This document shows, piece by piece, positions 5,782 through 11,887 of a stretch of DNA of 11,887 nucleotides (position 1 is the stretch's first letter; each line of letters opens with the position of its first letter). Made by a program: the position numbers and the translations under genes. The stretch covers positions 1 to 11,887 of the forward strand of contig CAYQZD010000115.1 of NCBI GenBank assembly GCA_964421875.1. The letters run 5' to 3'. This DNA is from CAYQZD01 sp964421875. Lineage in GTDB: Bacteria; Electryoneota; Tariuqbacteria; Tariuqbacterales; Tariuqbacteraceae. Under the pieces are notes generated by a model, which did not search any database, was not told where the DNA came from, and saw nothing but the letters and a program-made list of their open reading frames with translations.

Positions 5782-7542
5782 ATGAAGAAAGCTCTTTTCA
5801 TCTCGATGGCGATTTTGTGTCTCTGTACGCTGTCACAGGCGCAAAATCTTTCGGGCGCTCTCAACGGCGCCTTAGGCCCGGGAACCTACAATGTCGTCGA
5901 CAGCATTTACGTGCAGGTGAACGATTCCCTCACCATCGCCCCCGGAACCGATTTTCTCTTTAGCGGCGCTTTCGGGTTCGGAGTCGCTGGTTACTTGAAC
6001 GCATCAGGAACTGAGACTGACAGCATCAACTTCCGCCCCAACGCGGGTGTGCCGTTCTGGAAGGGGATAGGCTTCATCGACTCGGCTTCCGATTCCAGCA
6101 TATTGGAATACTGCAGCATCATTAGCAGTAACGATATGGGAATCTGGATCGATTATGCCAATATAACCATCAGACATTGCACTTTCACCGACAACTCATC
6201 CTCATATATGGGGGGAGGTCTATACTGCACCCACTCTAATATCGCGCTCAGCCACTGCGTCTTCGCCAATAACAACGCCGTTCACGGCGGGGGCTGCGCC
6301 ATCCGCTGGTCCACTCCCGTCGCCGTCGACAACTGTGTATTCTACGGGAACTCCGGGACTTACGGTGGAGCTGTAGCGTTTTACTTCAGCGATAATTTTA
6401 CCGTTGAAAACTGCTTGTTCTATACCAACACCGCCAACGCCGGCGGGGGAATCAGGTTTTCATCCTCTACGCCTGAATTGATAAACTGCACCTTCGCTCA
6501 GAATATCGCGGCTGACGGAGGCGGTATATTCATTATCAATCAGTCTCCCACGATGAGAAACAGTTTGTTCTGGGGGAACGATTCCCTGCAGATTTTTGTT
6601 CACGCCGGGGGAGTCACGGTGAATTACTGTAATGTGCAAGATGTGGTCTGGCCCGGAACCGGGAACATCTCCGCCGACCCGCTTTTCACTACAGGACCGA
6701 TGGGAAATTATTATCTGTCTCAGATTGCCGCCGGGCAGGCTTCGAATTCGCCGTGCTTAGACGCGGGCGACCCGGCTTCGCCGGTGATTACCGGCACCAC
6801 CCGCACCGACTGCGTCCAGGACAGCGGTATAGTGGACATCGGTTATCATTATCCCCTAACCGCGGGACAGCCTGACTTAGTAGTGACGCTGACACCGCAC
6901 AATCCGCCCATACGAATTCCCGGCGGCGGGGGAGGATTCATCTTCGACGCCCAGGTGGAGAATGTGTCGCAGAATCCCATCACCTTCGACGCCTGGACCA
7001 ATGTAGAGATACCCGGCGGAGCGGTTGTCGGGCCGCTGGTGCTGCGAACAAACCTTATCATCCCCGGAGGGGCAACCATATTGCGGACACTGTCGCAATA
7101 CGTCCCGCCGAATGCTCCCGCAGGCAATTACGTCTATCACGGATATGTGGGAACTCATCCCGGAACTGTCATCGCTGAAGACCGGTTCGGTTTTGAGAAG
7201 TCGGGAAACGACGGTTCTGTCAATCACAATCTGGGTTGGGCTGTATTCGGATGGGATGATGACGGAGCGGTCGCGCCCCAGGAATACAGAATCTTCACTG
7301 CTTATCCTAATCCCTTCAACCCGCAAACGAACCTGATGTTCTCCCTCGACCGTGCCGGCGAAATATCGCTGGTAGTTTACGATGTGAACGGCAGGGCTGT
7401 TGCGGAACTGCTCGAAGGATGGATGTCCGGCGGATCGCACAATTGTACCTTCGACGCCAGCCTTCTCCCCAGCGGAGTTTACTTCGCCAGATTACAGGGC
7501 GAGGGATTCAGCCTGACCCAAAAATTGCTCCTGGTGAAGTAG
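5782..7542 (+). CDS. secreted parallel beta-helix protein with Por/T9SS-type sorting domain
   Basis: 586 aa. A signal peptide (1-20, cleavage probably at SQA/QN) is followed by a cap region with GALNGALGPGTYNV. A right-handed parallel beta-helix has Gly-rich turns every 25-26 residues (GGG at 144, 169, 195, 221 and 246), with N/C-rich ladders such as ENCLFY and INCTFA. The helix closes with NISADPLF and SPCLDAGDP, common at the end of such helices. Residues 366-473 are a roughly 105-residue beta-rich module shared with the next gene (LTPHNPPIRIP, FDAWT, APAGNY, GTHPG). Residues about 505-586 are a C-terminal sorting domain (YPNPFNPQT, VVYDVNGRAV, LPSGVYFARL, ending KLLLVK). It is probably exported through Sec and then a type IX-like system, and is surface-bound or released. 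Beta-helices of this sort often bind or cleave polysaccharide, but no catalytic residues can be assigned. Strong SD GGAGGAG; 47 bases after the aminotransferase. Confidence 0.88.
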   Translation: MKKALFISMAILCLCTLSQAQNLSGALNGALGPGTYNVVDSIYVQVNDSLTIAPGTDFLFSGAFGFGVAGYLNASGTETDSINFRPNAGVPFWKGIGFIDSASDSSILEYCSIISSNDMGIWIDYANITIRHCTFTDNSSSYMGGGLYCTHSNIALSHCVFANNNAVHGGGCAIRWSTPVAVDNCVFYGNSGTYGGAVAFYFSDNFTVENCLFYTNTANAGGGIRFSSSTPELINCTFAQNIAADGGGIFIINQSPTMRNSLFWGNDSLQIFVHAGGVTVNYCNVQDVVWPGTGNISADPLFTTGPMGNYYLSQIAAGQASNSPCLDAGDPASPVITGTTRTDCVQDSGIVDIGYHYPLTAGQPDLVVTLTPHNPPIRIPGGGGGFIFDAQVENVSQNPITFDAWTNVEIPGGAVVGPLVLRTNLIIPGGATILRTLSQYVPPNAPAGNYVYHGYVGTHPGTVIAEDRFGFEKSGNDGSVNHNLGWAVFGWDDDGAVAPQEYRIFTAYPNPFNPQTNLMFSLDRAGEISLVVYDVNGRAVAELLEGWMSGGSHNCTFDASLLPSGVYFARLQGEGFSLTQKLLLVK

Positions 7543-7548
7543 CAGATT

Positions 7549-7621
7549 GGCGTTTGTACCGATTATGTGAATCAATTGCTTGAAGCAGGGGTTCGACATT
7601 TTGAATCCCTGCAAAAACGCC
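7549..7621 (+). terminator. nested hairpin after the first beta-helix gene, possible terminator
   Basis: The inner stem GCAGGGGTTCGA (7585-7596) pairs with TTGAATCCCTGC (7601-7612) over 12 positions (two G-T pairs) around a CATT loop. The outer arms GGCGTTT (7549-7555) and AAACGCC (7615-7621) pair over 7 bp. It starts 7 bases after the stop codon. No T run follows, so if it acts in termination it is not a classic intrinsic terminator; 3'-end stabilisation between the two paralogous genes is equally likely. Confidence 0.45.
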
Positions 7622-8312
7622 GGACAATCATTTTAGCGTAGCTATAACAGCACAAACAACGATTTTTCAGAGCGCTCTAATGCTTAGATTAATTTCATTC
7701 GCGGCGCTGGCGGCGCTGTTTGTCGCAACCGCACTGAACGCGCAACCCAGTATCAGCGGAGCCCTCTCCGGAACGCTGGGTCCCGGAACTTACATCGTCA
7801 ACGGGGAATGCCGGATTGAACACGGCGACACCTTGGAAATCCTGCCGGGGACAGTATTCCTCCATTCGGGGCATTTTACCTGGCAGATTAACGGGCAGCT
7901 TGAGGCGGTGGGGACTGAAACCGACTCCATAGTATGGAAGCGGCAGCAGCCCTATTCGACCTACCGTTGGGGCGGGCTTCGTTTCACTCCGACCATTCCC
8001 TATCACAGCCGCCTGGAGTACTGCGTAATCGAAGGCGCTTATAACGGGAGGCCGCGCTACGGCGGCGGCATCTATGTCGAAGGCAATGAACTGATAATCA
8101 GAAACTGCCGGATTTATGGCTGTCAGGTGCTTGAGGACGGCGGGGGGATTTACGGCTATTATTCCACTCAGCTTTTAGTGGAGAACTGCGTCATCGACAG
8201 CAACCTCGCCGATATCGGCGCCGGGATATACCTCAATCTATGCAACGGCGCTCGGGTAAAGGACTGCGTGATTTCCCGCAACCGTTCTTCCGGCACTTGA
8301 AGCACCTGCGGA

Positions 8313-8331
8313 GGCGGCGGGATCCGCTGCC
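8313..8331 (+). promoter_or_regulatory. hairpin 12 bases after the in-frame TGA
   Basis: GGCGGCGG (8313-8320) pairs with CCGCTGCC (8324-8331), 8 bp with one G-T pair and a GAT loop, starting 12 bases after the TGA at 8298-8300. Stable hairpins at such distances can favour readthrough. The same bases encode the Gly-rich turn GGGGIRC, so a chance stem in GC-rich coding sequence is the simpler reading. Confidence 0.3.
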
Positions 8332-9203
8332 AAAATTCCAACGCGCTGTTCGAAGGAAATCTGATAGTCTATAACACTTCGCTGGTCAAAGGGGGCGGGG
8401 CTTACATCGACGGCAGAACGCCGACCTTTGAGCATAACACATTCTCGCAAAACAATGTCAGTTACAGCTATGGTTACGGCAGCGGAATTTTCGTCGATTT
8501 CGGTATCTGCCAGGGGCGTAACAACATCGTTTACGGCAATATGACCTCCATCTGCACCGAAATACACGGCACCGTAACCTTCACCTATAGCTGCGCCACC
8601 CAATTAACCGGAACCGGGAATATCGCGGACGATCCGATGTTCGTCGACCCCGGAAACTGGGATTTCAGCCTCTCCTGGGCGAATTTCCCCGCGCCGGACT
8701 CCACCAAATCGCCCTGTATCGATACCGGAGACCCCGCCAGCCCCCTCGACCCGGACGGAACCAGAGCCGATATGGGCGCAATATACTTCGACCAGACAGG
8801 CGGCAGCCCGCTGTTGGTGACCTTGACTCCGCAAAATCCCCCGGTGCAGATTCCGGCGAGGGGAGGCAGTCTCAGCTACACTGTCAGACTGGAAAACACC
8901 GGCGCCGGAGCGGTTACCTTCGACGCCTGGACCGAAGTAACGCTCCCCAACGGCAATCCCTACGGGCCGCTGATTATAAGGCGGGATTTGGTGATTCCTC
9001 CCGGCGGAATTATCACCAGATTATTGAGCCAATCGGTTCCGGGTTATGCGCCAGCGGGGAATTACACTTATTCTGCGATGGTGGGAAATCACCCGGGGAA
9101 CATCATCGCTTCCGACAGCTTCCCCTTTGTGAAATTACCCGGCGAAACCACGCCCGCTCTTAATCAGGGATGGTCTTGCTACGGTTGGAATGACGGTAAA
9201 AAA

Positions 9204-9231
9204 GGATTCAGGATTCAGGATTCAGGATTCG
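9204..9231 (+). repeat. 7-bp tandem array GGATTCA, about four units, in coding sequence
   Basis: Three perfect GGATTCA units (9204-9224) plus GGATTCG (9225-9231), directly before the sorting domain of the second beta-helix gene; encoded peptide GFRIQDSGFG. The last unit also forms an inverted repeat, AGGATTC-G-GAATCCT (9224-9238). Seven is not a multiple of three, so gain or loss of one unit shifts the frame. The +1 and +2 frames meet TAA at 9244-9246 and 9260-9262, so any shift would remove the sorting domain. Confidence 0.85.
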
Positions 9232-9498
9232 GAATCCTTTCTGTAAATCCAAATCCTTTTAATTCCACCACAGCGCTCAGCTTCAAGCTGCAAACTGCAA
9301 GCAATGTGAAACTCTCAATCTACGACATCGCCGGGAGGGAGGTAGCAGTCCTCGTTGAAGGCTTTTATCCCGCCGGGGCGCATCAAGCGGTGTGGGAGGC
9401 GTCCGCTTTTTCCAGCGGTATTTATTTCGTAAAACTTGAATCCGGTATAAATACACAAACTAAAAAACTCGCTCTTATAAAGTGATTTACACATAGAA

Positions 9499-11679
9499 AT
9501 GAAACATTCTCTCGATCCCATATTCCGCCCCCAATCGGTGGCGGTCATCGGAGCCTCCCGCAAACGCGGCAGTATCGGGCGGGAACTCCTGCACAATATA
9601 CTCGACTACGGCTTCAACGGAATGGTCTTCCCGGTGAACCCTCAAGCCAAGGTCGTCCACAGCATCAAAAGCTACCGCTCGGTGCTGGAGATTCCCGATG
9701 AGGTGGATTTGGCGGTGATAGTGGTGCCCCGGCCCCTGGTGCCCCAGGCGATGATAGACTGCGGCCGGAAGGACATCAAGGGCATCGTGATGATAACCGC
9801 CGGTTTCAGCGAAACCGGCCATCACGCCGAGGAACAGGAAGTCCTCGACATCATCAAGCAGTACGGGATGCGGATGGTGGGGCCCAACTGTATGGGCATC
9901 ATCAACACCCACCCCGATTATCATCTGCACTCCACCTTCGCCACCACTCACCCTATGCAGGGCAATGTTGGATTCGTTTCCCAATCCGGCGCGCTGGGAG
10001 TGGCGATTTTAGATAACGCGCACAGCCTCAATATCGGCTTTTCGATGTTCGTATCCGTGGGCAATAAGGCTGACATTTCCGCTAACGATTTGCTTGAGTA
10101 CTGGGAGAACGACGAGGAAACCGAAGTCATCCTGTTTTACCTTGAGAGTTTCGGCAATCCTCGGAACTTCACCAAACTGGCGCGGCGGATAGTGAAGAAA
10201 AAGCCGATAATCGCGGTGAAATCAGGCCGCACCGCGCTGGGCGCCAAAGCCGCCTCTTCCCATACCGGAGCCTTAGCGGGTCTGGACATCGCCACCGATG
10301 CGCTTTTCAATCAGTGCGGAGTGATAAGGGTGAACACGGTGGAGGAGATGTTCGACCTCACCCAAGCCTTCGCCAACCAACCCATCCCCAAGGGCGATCG
10401 AGTGGCGGTAATGACCAACGCCGGGGGACCGGGCATTCTCATCACCGACGCGCTGGTTACTCACAACTTGAAACTGGCAGATTTTTCCGCAGACAGTATA
10501 AAGGCGCTCAAACAGTATTTGCCGCCTGAGGCTTCCTTTAGCAATCCGCTGGATATGATAGCCTCCGCCGATCCGCCGGGATACAAACGAACCCTGGAAA
10601 TCCTGCTCAAAGACCCCAACAACGACGCGGTGGTGGTGATGTTTGTCCAGCCGGTTACTGTCGATGCCGAAGCCACCGCTCGAGCCATCGCCGGAGTGGT
10701 GGAATCTCAAGAATGGGGTAAACCCGTATTGTGTGTGTTTATGGGAAGCGGGGACGAAAAGTCCGGCACCCCCATCCTCCGGGGGGCGAAACTGCCGGTT
10801 TACCGTTTCCCCGAATCGGCGGCGATGACCCTGGCGGCGATGGAAAAGTACCGGGAGTTCCGTGACCGCCCCGAAGGCAAAGTCGTTACTTTTGACGATG
10901 TCGATAAAAAAACGGTGGAGAAGGTCATCCGTCAAGCCCTGAGTGAGAAGCGCGAAAACCTGACGCCTATGGAATTGGGAAAGGTCTTAAAAGCCTACCG
11001 CTTCCCCTTACCGGATTCGCTGGTTACTTCGAGCCTGGAAGAGGCTTTGCAATTTGCCGGAAAGCGCTACCCGGTGGTGCTGAAGATGATAGCCGAATCG
11101 GTTTCCCATAAGACCGAAGTGGGAGGAGTCGAGGTCGACATCAGAAATGATAAAGAATTCAATTCCATTTACGAAGGGATGGTTCAAAAAGCGAATAAAT
11201 TAGGGCTCAAGGACTACTCCTTCCTGGTGCAGGAGATGATAAAAGGCGGACGCGAAGTTATCCTGGGAGTCACTCAAGACCCCAGCTTTGGGCCCTTGAT
11301 TATGTTCGGTCTGGGCGGTGTGTTCGTGGAGATAATGAAGGACGTGAATTTCGCTATCCACCCCATTACCGATATCGAAGCTGAACAGATGGTGAAGAGC
11401 TTGAAGGGAATCAGATTCCTGCGGGATTTCCGCGGTCAGGAGCCGGTAGATTTTAACATCATCTACGAATGCCTGCTGAGGCTGTCCCAGCTCATCAGCG
11501 ACTTCCATCAGATTAAAGAGATGGATATGAATCCCTTTATCGTCTTCCCTGAGAAGAAGAAAAGCCGCGTGGTGGACGCCAGGATATCGCTGAAACTGGA
11601 GGGGGATGTCAGAAAAAAGACCCCTAATAAAAAAGTAACAGCAACGGAGTCGGATTCGTTTTTGAAACCGACAGTATGA
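9499..11679 (+). CDS. fused acetate/acyl-CoA ligase, ADP-forming (alpha-beta fusion)
   Basis: 726 aa. It converts acyl-CoA + ADP + Pi to acid + ATP + CoA, used by anaerobes to make ATP from acetyl-CoA, and can run in reverse. Domains in order: CoA-binding Rossmann domain (about 5-135; VAVIGASRKRGSIGREL, GPNCMGIINT), two succinyl-CoA-synthetase-like flavodoxin domains (about 150-460; FVSQSGALG, NAGGPGILITDA), then an ATP-grasp domain (about 485-705; VVLKMIAESVSHKTEVGGV, FGLGGVFVEI, DMNPF). The phospho-histidine is H255 in SSHTGALAG, and the second, beta-subunit-type histidine is H537 in VSHKTEVGGV; both match the pair known in archaeal ACD. No C-terminal acetyltransferase domain is present, unlike Pat-type fusions. 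A lysine-rich tail (about 705-726) is unconserved. Cytoplasmic. ATG 9499 lies 13 bases after the preceding stop with no clear SD, so co-transcription with the beta-helix gene is possible. The acyl substrate cannot be told from sequence. Confidence 0.93.
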   Translation: MKHSLDPIFRPQSVAVIGASRKRGSIGRELLHNILDYGFNGMVFPVNPQAKVVHSIKSYRSVLEIPDEVDLAVIVVPRPLVPQAMIDCGRKDIKGIVMITAGFSETGHHAEEQEVLDIIKQYGMRMVGPNCMGIINTHPDYHLHSTFATTHPMQGNVGFVSQSGALGVAILDNAHSLNIGFSMFVSVGNKADISANDLLEYWENDEETEVILFYLESFGNPRNFTKLARRIVKKKPIIAVKSGRTALGAKAASSHTGALAGLDIATDALFNQCGVIRVNTVEEMFDLTQAFANQPIPKGDRVAVMTNAGGPGILITDALVTHNLKLADFSADSIKALKQYLPPEASFSNPLDMIASADPPGYKRTLEILLKDPNNDAVVVMFVQPVTVDAEATARAIAGVVESQEWGKPVLCVFMGSGDEKSGTPILRGAKLPVYRFPESAAMTLAAMEKYREFRDRPEGKVVTFDDVDKKTVEKVIRQALSEKRENLTPMELGKVLKAYRFPLPDSLVTSSLEEALQFAGKRYPVVLKMIAESVSHKTEVGGVEVDIRNDKEFNSIYEGMVQKANKLGLKDYSFLVQEMIKGGREVILGVTQDPSFGPLIMFGLGGVFVEIMKDVNFAIHPITDIEAEQMVKSLKGIRFLRDFRGQEPVDFNIIYECLLRLSQLISDFHQIKEMDMNPFIVFPEKKKSRVVDARISLKLEGDVRKKTPNKKVTATESDSFLKPTV

Positions 11680-11703
11680 CTTTAGCTTTACAAAGTTGTT
11701 TTT
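11679..11703 (+). terminator. weak candidate terminator after the acyl-CoA ligase
   Basis: ACTTT (11679-11683) pairs with AAAGT (11692-11696) around an 8-nt loop, followed by TGTTTTT (11697-11703). The stem is short and AT-rich, and starts on the last base of the stop codon, so the call rests mainly on position and the T run. Confidence 0.3.
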
Positions 11704-11710
11704 AGGCATA

Positions 11711-11842
11711 TATAGCGATTCCAAATAAGATTGTCCTATGATTTGTCATTCCTGCGCAAGCAGGAGTCCAGTAAATAATACAAATACAAGAAGATGGATT
11801 CCCGCTTTCTCGGGAATGACATCTTTTTCCGTCATTCTTTTC
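11711..11842 (+). repeat. interspersed hairpin repeat, copy 2
   Basis: Same element and same orientation as the copy starting at 1801, 31 bases after the end of the acyl-CoA ligase gene. Here the arms are better preserved. The left hairpin is ATTCCTGC-GCAA-GCAGGAGT (11748-11767), with one G-T pair. The right hairpin is ATTCCCG-CTTTCT-CGGGAAT (11798-11817). The whole forms an imperfect inverted repeat between GTCATTCCTGC (11745-11755) and CGGGAATGAC (11811-11820). Identity with copy 1 stops at about 11842, so the terminal GTCATTCTT hairpin of copy 1 is missing its second arm. Non-coding; REP/BIME or MITE-like. Confidence 0.8.
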
Positions 11843-11887
11843 AGGATCTGTTTCCCAAATGTTTTGATTTATTTATAGTCTTATATC

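Larger units (their letters stand above)
7680..9485 (+). pseudogene. second beta-helix surface protein gene, interrupted by in-frame TGA
   Basis: One continuous frame of 601 codons, broken only by TGA at 8298-8300 (codon 207). Before it: a signal peptide (MLRLISFAALAALFVATALNAQ), the cap motif GALSGTLGPGTYIV shared with the upstream paralogue, and Gly-rich turns at 128, 154 and 180. After it: turns at 211-214, 238 and 267, then DDPMFVDP and SPCIDTGDPASP, the shared 105-residue module (378-485: LTPQNPPVQIP, FDAWT, APAGNY, GNHPG) and a sorting domain (NPNPFN at 523-528, VKLSIYDIAGREV, SSGIYFVKL, ending KKLALIK). If the TGA is a true stop, the product is a 206-residue secreted stub without a sorting domain, and the rest is silent. 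Other possibilities are sequencing error, a mixed population, or readthrough (a hairpin lies 12 bases downstream). ATG 7680 has no SD; a 10-bp palindrome AGAGCGCTCT sits just before it. A 7-bp tandem repeat interrupts codons 509-518. Confidence 0.8.

Noticed and set aside
7585..7612. tRNA-like T-arm (GGGGTTCGA followed by a CCCTGC strand)
   Set aside because: The loop would be 16 nt rather than 7, and no acceptor, D or anticodon arms can be drawn around it.
8298..8331. Selenocysteine insertion at the in-frame TGA
   Set aside because: The TGA lies in a variable turn of a structural beta-helix, not in a redox motif, and the hairpin is explained by Gly-rich coding sequence; no Sec family fits.
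10273..10935. Long minus-strand open frame (220 codons) inside the acyl-CoA ligase gene
   Set aside because: It is the antisense of a clearly conserved coding region in GC-rich sequence, with no start signal or recognisable domain; the same applies to 6877-7440, 9487-9984 and 11200-11724.

Overview
The window looks like chromosomal DNA of an uncultured bacterium from, or near, the Fibrobacteres-Chlorobi-Bacteroidetes (FCB) assemblage and its candidate phyla. The main clues are two secreted right-handed beta-helix proteins ending in a Por/type IX-like sorting domain (YPNPFNP and NPNPFN motifs), a mixture of genes with strong Shine-Dalgarno sites and genes with none, and a fused ADP-forming acyl-CoA synthetase. 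A class A RNase P RNA shows that it is bacterial. I cannot name the phylum from sequence alone. All convincing genes are on the + strand.

Layout. Bases 1-281 hold the possible end of an upstream gene and a very good intrinsic terminator (114-145). A secreted serine hydrolase of the class C beta-lactamase fold follows (282-1757). It is AT-rich compared with the rest and has lost two of the family's three active-site motifs. Next is one copy of a roughly 135-bp hairpin-bearing interspersed repeat (1801-1942); a second copy closes the window (11711-11842). A likely promoter and leader hairpin (2023-2088) precede a two-gene unit encoding a coiled-coil C4 zinc-ribbon protein (2157-2876, TTG start) and a handle-less RNase HI (2894-3319). 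A small orphan gene (3638-3904) lies between this unit and rnpB (4019-4386), the RNase P RNA.

The second half is GC-richer. It has a class V (alanine-glyoxylate/serine-pyruvate type) aminotransferase (4607-5734), two tandem paralogous beta-helix surface proteins (5782-7542 and 7680-9485), and the fused acyl-CoA synthetase (9499-11679). The second beta-helix gene has a single in-frame TGA at codon 207, but the frame and the 26-residue helix periodicity continue past it. It also carries a 7-bp tandem array just before its sorting domain.

Functionally, the zinc-ribbon/RNase HI/rnpB stretch is a nucleic-acid housekeeping neighbourhood. The beta-helix pair is a surface or secreted module. The aminotransferase and synthetase are central carbon and amino-acid metabolism. 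I see no CRISPR array, phage, transposase or obvious defence system. The best leads for something unusual are the interrupted beta-helix gene with its possible phase-switch repeat, the interspersed hairpin repeat, the peripheral helices of the RNase P RNA, and the motif-depleted serine hydrolase.
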